NCBI GenBank assembly: GCA_027563935.2 | Contig: CM050453.2 | Span: forward strand, 64,898,018 to 64,962,017 | Source: Costus lasius | Lineage: Eukaryota > Streptophyta > Magnoliopsida > Zingiberales > Costaceae | Reading direction: 5' to 3' | Length of the DNA: 64,000 nt | Shown: one piece after another, positions 21,887-34,329 of the stretch | How the letters are laid out: each line of letters begins with the position of its first letter | How positions within the stretch are numbered: the first letter of the stretch is position 1 | The notes under the pieces: model-generated | The model's input: only the letters and a program-made list of their open reading frames with translations | Databases searched by the model: none | Told to the model about the DNA's origin: nothing | Made by a program: the position numbers and the translations under genes

Positions 21887-23577
21887 TGAAGGACCCCTTT
21901 CGTGAGGGGGGCGAAACCCATAGCCATGTAAATTTCATTTTTCGGCAGCGGAATTAGGGTTTCATAAGGATCGCATACATCATATATGATCAACTTAAAA
22001 TTGCATAGATCTTAGATGGAATCATACCGTAGCCATTGCTTGGATGGCGGCTTGGAAGAAGAAAGTGATAAGGCTTTCCTCCAAAGATGACGCACACAAG
22101 TTGAGTGGTCGGCTACTCCTTGTGACTCCTTGTGCTAGCAAGGATCTCCAAGTGTCCTTTTGTGTGTGGAAGAGAAGAGATGAATCTTCTATGCTGATTG
22201 AACCTTCTCCTTTTGCGTGAAGATCACCCAAGACGAGCGCAAGAGCACAAGTCGGCGAGAGAGAGCGAGAGAGTAACCCCCACATTCGAAAACGTTGGGG
22301 AATTAACCAAAGGAAGAAAAACGCCTTTCTAAAAATAGAAAGCACTAAGTCCTCATTCAATCCCACGTTACCTTCGAACGTCTCCCATTCGAACCAAGCG
22401 TTCACATAAGTGAACCGATTCAATTCATTCGGTTCAATGCATTTGGTTCAAAGACCAAATCAAATCAACATTGGTTCAGATCTCATTAAACCAAATGGTT
22501 CAAGATCTAACCGTTCATCTCTCGATGCTCTCGATCTCACCGATCTAGCATCCAATCTCTCGATCGAAGCTTACCGATCTCAAGCCCTAATCAATCAAAC
22601 ATGATCAGACCAGATCTCACTTACAATCAGAGTTTAAACTCCTTTAAACTGAACCAAAACAATTCAGTCCACACGATCTGACATAAGTAAGCCATATCAT
22701 CAAATTGTGCGACCCTAAGGGTTTCCTTTAAATGTCGGTAACGATAACTTACATTATCACGATCAGTGAGGGGTATCTAGCAACACATCACTATCTCCCG
22801 ATATGAAGGAAAGAGTCTTCCAAGACTACACCCAAACCACAGCACAAGTGTGAATCCACTTCACGAGGCATACATGTTTCCTTTGCCACTGGATGTTCTT
22901 ATTGGACAAGCGTGTCAAGCTTGTAACTCCAATATGATGAGCATGATTAGATCAGATGATCATAGTCACCTGGGTATGGCCATACACTTTCTCAATCATC
23001 TCTTTCAGGGGGGGCCCCTTTAGAACATCACACTCCAATCAAGGAGACGACAATCCTATATCTATCACTAGTGTCCTAACCTGACTCATGATCATTATCC
23101 AAGATAGTCTATAACCATTATGTTTCAAATGATATTGAACTACCTCAAAACAATGACAATCATCATTTAGAAACACAAGTGATCTCAAGTCAGAGGACAT
23201 GTGCCACTTGTGGCAAACAAGGATTATTCACATTGTGACAAGCAATTGAATATCCTAGTAGGGTCTGTCCAGTACATCCAATGTACCCATGAGTCTACAT
23301 CTTATTCCATGCTCGAAGCATCCTATAAGATTAGAACACATATTAGTCTCAATCATATCAAGGCTGTCTCATGTTCACCAAGATATCTCGACTAAGGACA
23401 TTACAGCATGTCAGCCAAGCTGAACAGCATTGAGACATTATTCAGAAGCACACTTATTACGGCAGACAATGTAACAAACTGAATAACAACCATTGCCTTT
23501 ATAAACATAAGAGTTTATACATGATACTGAAAGAATCCCAAGGCCTCAAACATTAGCCTTAAGGGCATACCCCAACA
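21887..23577 (-). repeat. A 5' LTR
   Basis: Right LTR of A, which drives transcription toward lower coordinates. A TATAAAGG box on the minus strand (23496-23503) lies about 75 bp inside the LTR start. One extra G in a G-run makes it a base longer than its partner. Confidence 0.96.
23496..23503 (-). promoter_or_regulatory. TATA box in A 5' LTR
   Basis: Minus strand TATAAAGG at a position conserved in all LTRs of this family (TATAAAAG in C). Predicted core promoter of the element; the transcription start was not determined. Confidence 0.6.
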
Positions 23578-23689
23578 GAGACTCCCCAGGACCCCAGGAA
23601 TTTTCCCCAGAATTTTCACCTCAGTCAGAGTTCCCCAGACCCTGACACGGCCAAACCATGCGCCCCGTCACGGCCGTGACACGGTTGCC

Positions 23690-24030
23690 CGAAGACGCGA
23701 ACGCCGACCACGGGCGTGCACCTGGTCACGGGCAAGCTGCGCCCGATTCTATGGATTTCGGCCACACCGAACACGGGCGTGCTCCTAGTCACAGGCAAGC
23801 CATGCCCGGTTCTGTGGATTTCGGCCACACCGAACACGAGCGTGCTCCTGGTCACGGGCAAGCCGTGCCCAGTTCTATGGATTTCAGCAACTCCCATCAC
23901 AGCCATGCTCCTGGTCACGGGCAAGCCGTGTCCGGTTATGTGGATTTTGGCCACACCGAACATGGGTGTGCTCCTGGTCACGGGCAAGCCGTGCCCGATT
24001 CTGTGGACTGTGCCCACTCGGAACACGGCC
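23690..24030. repeat. Dyad repeat array (CACGGGC…GCCGTG) of about 62-bp units
   Basis: About five tandem units, each holding a CACGGGCAAGCCGTGCCC-like dyad, TCTGTGGATTTCGGCCACA and GAACACGGGCGTGCTCC. The unit is near 62 bp, so frames on both strands stay partly open and give repetitive peptides with no meaning. CACGGGCGTG-type repeats are, from general knowledge, common in plant Athila/Tat LTRs and untranslated regions. Confidence 0.85.
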
Positions 24031-24567
24031 GTGTTCACCTCTGAAGATCAAATCGAGCCCCGACAACCCCACTTCGACGTGCACCGCCCTCCCTATCATA
24101 TTGCTCCACCCCATAGCGACCCAAAGGAGCCCAACAAGGTGGAAATCCGGCGATCCCAACGCTAAAGTAAACCCCCGGACCGTTTCTTGGGCGTCATTAG
24201 CCCTCTCTCCATCCATACCAAAGTGGCACAGCCCAAGGGCACTATGAGGCAATCCCCTGAAGACCCAACTCCAAGTGGGCTGCTCAATCTGATTAGCAAC
24301 ATGGCCCAAGACCGAGCCGCGACGGTGGTGACCCAGCCCACAACATCAAAGTTCTGTTGTTTTGTCGCCATGTGCTCTGAGCGCGTTTAGACCGCCCCCG
24401 AATAAAGATGCAGGATCGCGCTACCAGCTTCGAAGAATATTATGTATTAGTTTGTTAATTTTCGTCTTGTAGTTGCAGCTTAACCACTTTTGTGGCCTGC
24501 AAGAGTTGGTAGGTGGTTAAAGTAGAGTGTCTCTTGTGTATTTTGTTTGTTCCCTCCCCTCTTATTC

Positions 24568-24575
24568 TATAAAAG
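24568..24575 (+). promoter_or_regulatory. TATA box of gypsy H LTR
   Basis: TATAAAAG followed by AGGAGG, about 35 bp before the B insertion site. The plus-strand orientation agrees with the downstream primer site and gag of H. Element B now separates this promoter from the rest of the H LTR. Confidence 0.55.
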
Positions 24576-24609
24576 AGGAGGTAGGGCTGGTGTGTTGCTT
24601 AGTTCTCTT

Positions 24610-26324
24610 TGAAGAGTCCCCTTCAAGGGGGAGCGCAAGCGGATAAAACCCCTTTCAAGAGGGGGGCCGAAACCCTAAGGGAGGGGGCGCATGCAAGTTT
24701 GCTAGGGTTTCAATAATGCAATCGACTTATATGCTCATATAATCAACTTTGATAGATTGATTAGAATGGTAGCGATTCATACCATGGCCATCGCTTAGAT
24801 GGTGTCTAGGAAGTAAAGAGAACGATGGGGTTCTCCTCCAAAGCTCCACACACAAGATGAACAATGGCTTGCTCCTTGGACGCTCCTTGTGCTAGCAAGG
24901 TTCTCCAAGTGACCTTGTCGTGTGAGAAGGGATGAAGAAGGTTGAGAGAACAAGCTTGGGCGAGAGCTACTTGCGCAAAAACTTCCTTGTTGTCCAAAGC
25001 CACACCTCACCACTCGACAAGAGTGAATGGAGAAGAGGAGCGCTTACATTACAAGGTGGAAGCGTTTTCCATTTGGAAAACCGACTTCCACATAAGGCAA
25101 GTCCTCAATGCATGCGTTCATGCATTGAACCATCGAAACCTTCTCTCATTCGAACCAAACGTTCACCTAGTGAACCGGTTCAAATCAATGGGTTTGGTTC
25201 AAAACAATTAACCCAAGCTATTTGGTCTAGATCACATTGAACCCTAAGGCTCAAGATCTAACCGTTCATCTCCTGATGCTCCTGATCTCACCGATCTAGC
25301 ATCATCTCTCTCGATCGAAGCTTACCGATCTCAAGCCCTAATCAATCAAACATGATCAGACCAGATCTCACTTATAATCAGAGATTAAATCCCTTTAAAC
25401 TGAACCCAAACAATTCAGTCCACACGATCTGACTCAAGTAAGCCATATCATCAAATTGTGCGACCCTGAGGGTTTCCTTTAAATGTCGGTAACGATAACT
25501 TACGTTATCACGATCAGTGAGGGGTATCTAGCAACACATCACTGTCTCCCGATATAAAGGAAAGAGTCTTCCAAGACTACACCCAAACCACAGCACAAGT
25601 GTGAATCCATTCACAGGGCATACATATTTCCTTTGCCACTGGATGTTCTTATTGGACAAGCATGTCAAGCATGTTGCTCCAATATGATGAGCATGATTAG
25701 ATCAGATGAATACAGTCACCTGGGTATGGCCATACACTTTCTCAATCATCTCATTCAGGGGGGGCCCTTTAGAACATCACACTCCTTAAACAAGGAGACG
25801 GCAATCCTTTATCTATCACTAGTGCCCTAACCTGACTCATGATCATTATCCAAGATAGTCTATGATCATTATCTTTCAAATGATATTGAACTACCTCAAA
25901 ACAATGACATTCATCATTTAGAAACACAAGTGATCTCAAGTCAAAGGACATGTGCCACTTGTAGCATATAAGGATTATTCACATTGTGACAAGCAATTGA
26001 ATATCCTAGTAGGGTCCGTCCAGTACATCCAATGTACCCATGAGTCTACATCTTATTCCATGCTCGAAGCATCCTATAAGATTAGAACACATGTTAGTCT
26101 CAATCATATCAAGGCTGTCTCATGTTCACCAAGATATTTCGACTAAGGACTTAACTGTCAGCCTAGCTGAACAGCTTTGAGACATTATTCAGTAGTACAC
26201 TTATTACAGCAGACAAGGTAACAAACTGAATAACAACCATGCCTTTATAAACACAAGAGTTTATTACATGATACTGATACAATCCCAAGGCCTCAAACAT
26301 TAGCCTTAAGGGCATACCCCAACA
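24610..26324 (-). repeat. B 3' LTR
   Basis: Left LTR. Its U5 end (TGAAGAGTCCCCTTCAAGG in plus orientation) contains the short dyad CCCCTTCAAGGGG. The same end sequence appears twice inside the leader of element C. Minus-strand TATAAAGG at 26242-26249. Confidence 0.96.
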
Positions 26325-26344
26325 ATCTCCCACTTGCACTTAAT

Positions 26345-29300
26345 CTAATGGTTGAGAAATCTCAAACCCATATTATTACAGTGCTTTTCATGCTTCTGCT
26401 GCGCCAGAGGCTTGGTAAGCGGGTTAGCCAGATTGTCGTCTGTATGAACCTTGCATATTTTGATCTCGCCACGATCAATGATCTCCCGGATCAAGTGAAA
26501 ACGTCTCTGTATGTGCTTGGACTTCTGGTGCGACCGTGGTTCCTTTGCTTGTGCGATTGCTCCAGTGTTATCACAGAAGATAACCAAAGGATCGACACTC
26601 GAAGGAACGACACCAAGTTCTCTCACGAACTTACGAATCCACACTGCCTCCTTGGATGCTTCCGAGGCTGCAACATACTCGGCTTCTGTTGTGGAATCAG
26701 CAACAGTAGACTGTTTGAAACTCTTCCACACCACTGCTCCACCATTCAAGCTAAAAACATAGCCTGATTGCGATCGGAAATCATCCTGGTCCGACTGGAA
26801 CGAAGCGTCAGTATATCCCTCTATACTGAGTTCTTCCTGACCACCATATATCAAGAACATATCTTTGGTCCTCCGCAGATATTTTAAGATGTTCTTGACT
26901 GCAATCCAGTGCGCCACACCTGGATTACTTTGGAACCGACTGGTCACGCTTAACCCGTAAGCGACATCTGGGCGAGTACACAACATCGCATACATAATGG
27001 ACCCAATAGCCGAAGCATAAGGCGTATTGTCCATTTCATCTTTCTCAGTCTGTGTTTGTGGACACTGACTCTTCGAAAGATTCAGACCATGTCTGACTGG
27101 AAGATATCCTCTTTTAGAATTCTCTAAATGAAATCTTTCCAGGACTTTATCGATGTACGTACTCTGGCACAGCCCGAGAAGCCTCTTAGATCTATCCCTG
27201 TAGATCTTCACACCTAATACATAGGCTGCTTCTCCTAAATCTTTCATCTGGAAACATTTTCCTAACCATGCTTTAACAGCATGCAGTTCAGGAATATCGT
27301 TTCCAATGATCAAGATATCATCGACGTAGAGGACTAGGAAAGTAATCACGCTCCCACTAAACCTCTTATATACACACGGGTCATCCTCGTTCTTGATGAA
27401 ACCAAACTCAGAGATTGATTCATCAAAACGAATATTCCAGCTTCTTGATGCTTGTTTAAGTCCATAAATAGACTTCTTTAACTTGCATATTTTATGACGA
27501 TCTGATGGATTAGTGAAACCCTCAGGTTGTGTCATATACACATCCTCATCCAGATTTCCATTAAGGAAAGCTGTCTTCACATCCATCTGCCAGATCTCAT
27601 AATCGTAATATGCTGCTATCGCGAAAAGAATCCGAATAGACTTGAACATGGCTACAGGTGAGAAAGTTTCATCATAATCTATCCCGTAGATTTGTTTGAA
27701 ACCTTTCGCAACTAGCCTGCCTTTATAGGTAACTACGTTACCATCCATGTCAATCTTCTTCTTGAAGATCCATTTACAGCCTATAGGGATTACTCCCGGA
27801 GGCGGATCAACCAAATCCCAGACTTGGTTATCTGACATGGAGTCCATCTCGGCTCGCATAGCATCAAGCCATCTAGCTGACTCCGGTCCACTGACCGCAT
27901 CCGCATAAGTGAGGGGTTCATCATTATCAATGATGTAGACTCCGTCATAGCACTCAGGCTGTCGACGGATCCTTCCCGATCTTCGCGGTTCCCGTGATAT
28001 TTGAGCCTCAGGTTGTTCAGTAACCTGATCTACCGGCTCAGGCTCATCCAACTGTGCTTGACTACTTTGTCCTTCCTCTGGATTCTCATCCAGCTTTATT
28101 TCTCTCCCACTGGCCTCTTGCAGAAGAAACTCCTTCTCAAGAAAGATGGCCGTCCGAGCAACAAATACTTTGTTCTCTTTGGGATCGTAGAAATAATAAC
28201 CCTTAGTTTCCTTAGGGTAACCGACAAAGATACATTTCTCAGGTCTGCTCTCTAGTTTCCCAGAGGCGAGCTTTTTAACATAAGCCTCGCAACCCCAGAT
28301 TCTGATAAATGTCAAGCTTGGCTGTTTCCCATACCATAACTCATATGGCGTCTTTGAAACGGCCTTGGATGGCACTCGGTTTAGTACCTTTGCAGCTGTT
28401 TCCAGTGCAAATCCCCAAAAGGAATATGGAAGAGTAGCCTGACTCATCATAGAACGAACCATATCAAGTAACGTTCTATTTCTCCTCTCGGACACACCAT
28501 TCCATTGTGGTGTTCCTGGCGGAGTGAGCTGTGAGATAATCCCACACTCCTTCAGATAGTCAGTAAACGCATGACTCAAGTATTCTCCACCTCGATCAGA
28601 ATGAAGTGCCTTGATATTTCGGCCTAGCTGATTCTGTACTTCATTTTTGAACTCTTTGAACTTGTCAAAAGATTCACTCTTATGTCTCATAAGATAGACA
28701 TAACCATATCTACTGAAATCATCAGTAAAGGTAATGAAGTACTGATAGCCACCTCTGGCATGTTTACTAAATGGCCCACACACATCACTGTGTATAAGGT
28801 CAAGTAAACTTGAAGCCCTTTGACCTTTGTGAGGAAAAGGTGACTTCGTCATTTTACCCATTAAACAAGCTTTGCATGTATCAATCTCCTCATAGGAGAA
28901 TGATCCCAGCAGTCCATGATCATGCAACCGCTTAATGCGCTTCTTGTTAATATGGCCTAAACGACTATGCCATAACAAGGTGCTGTCATCAGCATACTTG
29001 GCTTTCTTATTATCAATGTTTTGTATAGAATATTCCATGTCCAACATGAATAACCCATTGTTAATTGAACCAGTTCCATAAACAATATTATCATAAGATA
29101 AAACACACTTTGAAATATTGCATTCAAAGGCAAATCCTTTCCTGACAAGGGCAGGAATAGAGATAATATTTTTGGTGATACTCGGTACAAAATAACAATT
29201 GTTTAATTCCAATACAATGCCAGATGGTAAAGAAATGAAATAGTCTCCTACAGCAACAGCAGCAACCCGTGCCCCGTTTCCAACGCGTAGGTCTACCTCA

Positions 29301-30228
29301 TGCTGTCCCACCTGCCTTCTTCTCTTGAGTTCCTGTACATTTGAACAAATGTGAACTCCACATGCAGTGTCCAACACCCATGAAATAGAAGAAGAAGATA
29401 ACATGACCTCAGTCACATAAATACCTGAGCCAGAGCGATGCATCCCCTCTTATCTCCTTGGAGCGCTTTACAGTCCTTTTTCCAGTGACCCAGCTGGCCA
29501 CAGTGGAAACACCTGTATTCCTTGGACCGCTTAACCTTTTGCTTCAGAGCCTTACTGTAGTTCTTGACAGGGGCCTTGCCCTTCTTCCCCTTCTTCTTGT
29601 TCCTCGAAGGAACCATCAAGACAGAGGTTGAAGGCTTTCCCTTCAGAGTTTCCTCAGTAGTCAAGAGCATATTGAGCAGCTCTGCCGGAGTACAGTCGAT
29701 TTTGTTCATATTAAAGTTAATAATGAACGCGTCGAATGAAGGCGGGAGAGACTGCAGAATAATATCTACAGCAAGCTCCTGGTTGATGGTATGCCCCAGT
29801 TTCTCCAGAGCCTCCTTGTGCCCAATCATCTTGAGCACGTGAGCTCCCACTGGGCTCCCTTCAGCCAGTTTGCTCTGAAAGAAAAGCTTTGTCAGATTAT
29901 AGCGTTCTGTCCTCGCCTGTGCAGCATACAGCATCTTGAGGTTCGCTATAATCTCTATAGCCGACATATCCTCATGCTGACGCTGCAGCGGTGGCGTCAT
30001 AGACGCTAGCATCAGGCAAGCGACATCAATGCTATCATTGACGTGCTTTTCATAGGCATCACGAACCGCCCTTGCGGCGTTCGCAGCGGGTTGAGGCGGC
30101 ACAGCCGTCTCGAGGACATACAGTTTCCTCTCAGCCTTAAGAACGATCTTAAGGTGTCCGAACCAGTCAGAGAAGTTCGGCCCAGCAAACTTCTCCCTTT
30201 CCAGTAGGGATCGCACATTGAAGCTCAT
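26345..30228 (-). pseudogene. B gag-pol polyprotein, single-base frameshift
   Basis: Starts at ATG 30228. Gag with CCHC knuckle CFHCGQLGHWKKDC is open down to about 29413. A single A is missing near 29434 compared with A and C (CCAGAGCG instead of CCAGAAGCG), which moves protease, integrase, RT and RNase H (26345-29443) into another frame. The downstream part is fully open, with WVLDTACG, SDVCGPF, SDRGGEY, NGVSERRNRT, LYVDDILIIGND and the RNase H end. The break sits exactly between Gag and protease, so B may still make Gag alone. About 2.5 kb of this pol is nearly identical to D. Confidence 0.95.
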
Positions 30229-31991
30229 GGTGTTCGTTGCTGCAGGAATCTACAACAATGCAAGAACAGCAAGGTCAGTATCAATGTCTAGAACCAATCC
30301 AGGACTTAAGAAAGATTCTTTTCTCACTATTTTGTCTGACTGAAAAATCCAGTAAACAGTCCGAAAGAGTAACACTCTTTTAGTGAGATGGGATCCAGAT
30401 TTCATACTTGGTCTCCGCGTCCCGCTCAGGCGAGATAAGATGCACAGAGATGACAAGCACTAATTTCTGGTAGGCAGTCCCTGCCAATCGCCAACCCGTG
30501 CGATTCCCCTTCACCTGGGCAATCCAGCAGACTGTGCCAACTGAGTTGGTACAACACAGTCTCTGATCCCGCAGATGGCTGCCTCCATGCGCTACCATAT
30601 GCGCCACATATGTAGCCTACATGGTCAAGCTGACCCGACCTACTCCCTGGACCACCACGTGCTATGCTGAGCAACGAGAAGCGATAAATCCCTTCTCTGT
30701 AACACGCAGGTGAAATCACACACCGTCTGAAGATAGATGGACGTGCCCACTGAGTGGGTACAACACGGCTCCAACGATAATCAGAACAGTGAGGTTTCGC
30801 GCCAGAAGGCTTACGAGCTTGATATGTTAGCGTTGGATTTTAACGGTCCTTTTATCTTCTCAACTATCATGCAATCCCTATGGTGATAGCAGAAGATAAA
30901 TAAATCATGCTTTTCTACTTATTTAAACAATAAAAGAAAGCATGCATCTTATGTGGTAAAAGCCCATAGCCTAAGTAAGACCTTAATTTATCTTAAGTCT
31001 TCACTTGCTTTTCATGGGTCTATTGCCTCTCATCTGGTCCAACCCAGGGCCCTAGCGCCAAGAGCAGCTCAGGTGCGCCCACCAGCTGAATGCGCCTCTG
31101 CAATTGTGCTCTGTGCTCTTGTCTAATCAAATACATTTTGATCTATCTAGATAAGCTTGACTCGCAGGTCAAATATACAATAAATTAATGAACAATGTGA
31201 TTCACAGATCACAATAAAATTAATTTACAATTTACCAGGCTCGCAGGCCCCAGCACAGCACACATTAAGGGCAACCCACATAAGATAAAATAAACAAGCA
31301 TATGGCATCAATCAATCATCATGTGATCCCTTACAAAGAAAATAAAATTTTGAAAACCCCATTGGCATCAATTTTAATTTTCTTATGAGTCCTACAACCT
31401 TACAATGGTCCATTGATAGGGATCCACTCAACAATCTAGTTAGATCCATACCCTTGCATGCACTAAGTCCTAACTGACTCGAGTTGACCTAATGGTCAAC
31501 CATGCATGCGCCAAGGGCTGAACAACCCTCATGAGTTCTGGCAAGCGGGTGTGACCCCGGGCCTAACTCATGTGTGTTCAATGGTCGTCTCAACCAGACC
31601 TCGCTACACGCCTGTGATGCAATCGACTTATAGCCACCTTGTGCTTGCGCACAGGTGCCATCTGGTCGATCCATCTAGGCTGTCAGATGGTCTGATCAGA
31701 CTAGGTTGATCTAAACTAGATGCTGCTTTCAACCCCATCAACCCATCTAAGGGATTATAGTAGGAGCATTAGATCTAATAGGCGCGCAAGGTAAGTTTTT
31801 CTTTGAAAACAATGACAAGCGCTAACCACAAACATTATACATGCGCAAATCAAGATAAACCTACATCTAGGAGCTTAAACTAGCATGTAGTTTATTTCGG
31901 CATGTACATAGATCTATACTTTGCAAGCGCAAACAAGGATCACTCAAAGCAACCATATGATTCACATAAGAACCTGGCCTCTGATACCAAT
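30229..31991 (-). other. B leader with primer site and stem-loops
   Basis: About 1.76 kb untranslated leader. Stem-loop 2 is at 30529-30562 and stem-loop 1 at 30746-30758, both with the inner dyads described for C. The primer site (minus TGGTATCAGAGG) is at 31978-31989. The box B-like block present in A and D is absent here: the sequence runs directly from CCACCAG to ATGCGCCTCTG. Confidence 0.75.
30529..30562 (-). ncRNA. B leader stem-loop 2
   Basis: Outer arms AGACTGTG/CACAGTCT and inner dyad CCAACT-N-AGTTGG, as in A, C and D. Stem-loop 1 is at 30746-30758. Confidence 0.6.
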
Positions 31992-33706
31992 TGAAGAGTC
32001 CCCTTCAAGGGGGAGCGCAAGCAGATAAAACCCCTTTCAAGAGGGGGGCCGAAACCCTAAGGGAGGGGGCGCATGCAAGTTTGCTAGGGTTTCAATAATG
32101 CAATCGACTTATATGCTCATATAATCAACTTTGATAGATTGATTAGAATGGTAGCGATTCATACCATGGCCATCGCTTAGATGGTGTCTAGGAAGTAAAG
32201 AGAACGATGGGGTTCTCCTCCAAAGCGCCACACACAAGATGAACAATGGCTTGCTCCTTGGACGCTCCTTGTGCTAGCAAGGTTCTCCAAGTGACCTTGT
32301 CGTGTGAGAAGGGATGAAGAAGGTTGAGAGAACAAGCTTGGGCGAGAGCTACTTGCGCAAAAACTTCCTTGTTGTCCAAAGCCACACCTCACCACTCGAC
32401 AAGAGTGAATGGAGAAGAGGAGCGCTTACGTTACAAGGTGGAAGCGTTTTCCATTTGGAAAACCGACTTCCACATAAGGCAAGTCCTCAATGCATGCGTT
32501 CATGCATTGAACCATCGAAACCTTCTCTCATTCGAACCAAACGTTCACCTAGTGAACTGGTTCAAATCAATGGGTTTGGTTCAAAACAATTAACCCAAGC
32601 TATTTGGTCTAGATCACATTGAACCCTAAGGCTCAAGATCTAACCGTTCATCTCCTGATGCTCCTGATCTCACCGATCTAGCATCATCTCTCTCGATCGA
32701 AGCTTACCGATCTCAAGCCCTAATCAATCAAACATGATCAGACCAGATCTCACTTATAATCAGAGATTAAATCCCTTTAAACTGAACCCAAACAATTCAG
32801 TCCACACGATCTGACTCAAGTAAGCCATATCATCAAATTGTGCGACCCTGAGGGTTTCCTTTAAATGTCGGTAACGATAACTTACGTTATCACGATCAGT
32901 GAGGGGTATCTAGCAACACATCACTGTCTCCCGATATAAAGGAAAGAGTCTTCCAAGACTACACCCAAACCACAGCACAAGTGTGAATCCATTCACAGGG
33001 CATACATATTTCCTTTGCCACTGGATGTTCTTATTGGACAAGCATGTCAAGCCTGTTGCTCCAATATGATGAGCATGATTAGATCAGATGAATACAGTCA
33101 CCTGGGTATGGCCATACACTTTCTCAATCATCTCATTCAGGGGGGGCCCTTTAGAACATCACACTCCTTAAACAAGGAGACGGCAATCCTTTATCTATCA
33201 CTAGTGCCCTAACCTGACTCATGATCATTATCCAAGATAGTCTATGATCATTATCTTTCAAATGATATTGAACTACCTCAAAACAATGACATTCATCATT
33301 TAGAAACACAAGTGATCTCAAGTCAAAGGACATGTGCCACTTGTAGCATACAAGGATTATTCACATTGTGACAAGCAATTGAATATCCTAGTAGGGTCCG
33401 TCCAGTACATCCAATGTACCCATGAGTCTACATCTTATTCCATGCTCGAAGCATCCTATAAGATTAGAACACATGTTAGTCTCAATCATATCAAGGCTGT
33501 CTCATGTTCACCAAGATATTTCGACTAAGGACTTAACTGTCAGCCTAGCTGAACAGCTTTGAGACATTATTCAGTAGTACACTTATTACAGCAGACAAGG
33601 TAACAAACTGAATAACAACCATGCCTTTATAAACACAAGAGTTTATTACATGATACTGATACAATCCCAAGGCCTCAAACATTAGCCTTAAGGGCATACC
33701 CCAACA
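31992..33706 (-). repeat. B 5' LTR
   Basis: Right LTR with minus-strand TATAAAGG at 33624-33631. Same length as its partner. Confidence 0.96.
33624..33631 (-). promoter_or_regulatory. TATA box in B 5' LTR
   Basis: Minus-strand TATAAAGG at the position conserved in the family. Confidence 0.6.
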
Positions 33707-33711
33707 CTCTT

Positions 33712-34313
33712 GGTGATAGGGATCTCCTGGTGAGCTAGAGTGAGCTTCCAGCTTGTGTGGAAGGTGAAGTTGCTTCGCCTTCGGAGTTGTAAGAGTCGGC
33801 AACCGGTGTCTCGACTCAGCTTGGTTTCCCGCTTTATAAGAAGTAAATCCCACCATCCGGTGGGTCAGGTTCGCCTGTTTTCTTTACGTTTTCATTGCAT
33901 TCATTCGCTGTGGTTTACTTCGCTCCTTCACCCCGGCCATCCGCCATCGGAGGCGTGGTCAGATCACTTGTTCTTGGTTTGTTTCAGCTACGTAGGAGCG
34001 AGCTTAACCCCGCAAGCCGCAATCCCCCAATGCGAGCTAAGCTTAAAACGCGCTAAGAGAGCTGCAGGAACTCGCTAAAATTGCTACGAGGTTAGTGCAC
34101 TGTATTATTTATTTGGGTGATGTTCTCTTCATTCTCATTCGTGTTGCCCTAATCGAACTCGTCGTTGTTTCGTCATGCTTTCTACCAGATTCCCTGCACT
34201 TTTTCGACGCATTTTCTCTTCCCTCGTCTCAGGCCCTCTCCCGTTTTATCGAGCATTGTGTAAAACCCTAGAGTACGGCTTAAGGACCCCCTCACCTATT
34301 AGTTGCTAGATCA
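33712..34313 (+). repeat. Downstream part (R/U5) of gypsy H 5' LTR
   Basis: Continues the sequence cut by element B. It ends in …GATCA four bases before the primer site, the usual arrangement for an LTR border. Short frames here are not conserved. The upstream part of the same LTR lies left of 24610. Confidence 0.6.
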
Positions 34314-34317
34314 ATTC

Positions 34318-34329
34318 TGGTATCAAAGG
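34318..34329 (+). other. Gypsy H primer binding site (variant tRNA-Met)
   Basis: TGGTATCAAAGG matches the initiator tRNA-Met site TGGTATCAGAGC at 10 of 12 positions, with G to A and C to G changes. It lies just after the inferred LTR end at 34313. Confidence 0.65.

Larger units (their letters stand above)
14524..23577 (-). mobile_element. Copia element A (Angela/BARE-like), complete, one nonsense codon
   Basis: A 9054-bp element with LTRs of 1690 bp (14524-16213) and 1691 bp (21887-23577), both TG…CA. The target duplication is GAGAC (14519-14523 and 23578-23582). The primer site is at 21873-21884, and the purine tract is the complement of 16214-16222. By eye the LTRs differ at about eight bases and one indel (about 0.5%), the highest of the four full elements. 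The LTR start in element sense (TGTTGGGGTATGCCCTTAAG) and the GTGGGAGAT tract match the Angela/BARE lineage. Inserted into the protease part of relic K. Confidence 0.97.
23583..24609 (+). mobile_element. Dyad-repeat array and upstream part of gypsy H 5' LTR
   Basis: Before A inserted, this sequence was continuous with relic K at 14523. It opens with the GC-rich dyad array (23690-24030), continues through GC-rich sequence without clear coding, and ends with a promoter-like region whose TATAAAAG (24568-24575) precedes the insertion point of copia element B. The sequence after B (33712 on) continues to a primer site, so at least the right part is the 5' LTR of plus-strand gypsy element H. The border between K and H inside this stretch was not found. 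Confidence 0.55.
24610..33706 (-). mobile_element. Copia element B, complete, one frameshift
   Basis: A 9097-bp element with two 1715-bp LTRs (24610-26324 and 31992-33706) and target duplication CTCTT (24605-24609 and 33707-33711). The LTRs differ at about five positions by eye. Primer site at 31978-31989 with one mismatch in the last of 12 positions; purine tract complement at 26325-26333. Inserted in the 5' LTR of gypsy H, just after its TATA box. Confidence 0.97.

Noticed and set aside
23625..24309. Repetitive peptide frames on both strands (GHGLPVTRS and similar)
   Set aside because: Produced by a tandem array of about 62 bp open in several frames; no start context, no homology and no support for translation.
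24187..24390. Short plus-strand frame before the H promoter as a captured host gene
   Set aside because: No recognisable motif and overlaps a minus-strand frame of equal quality.
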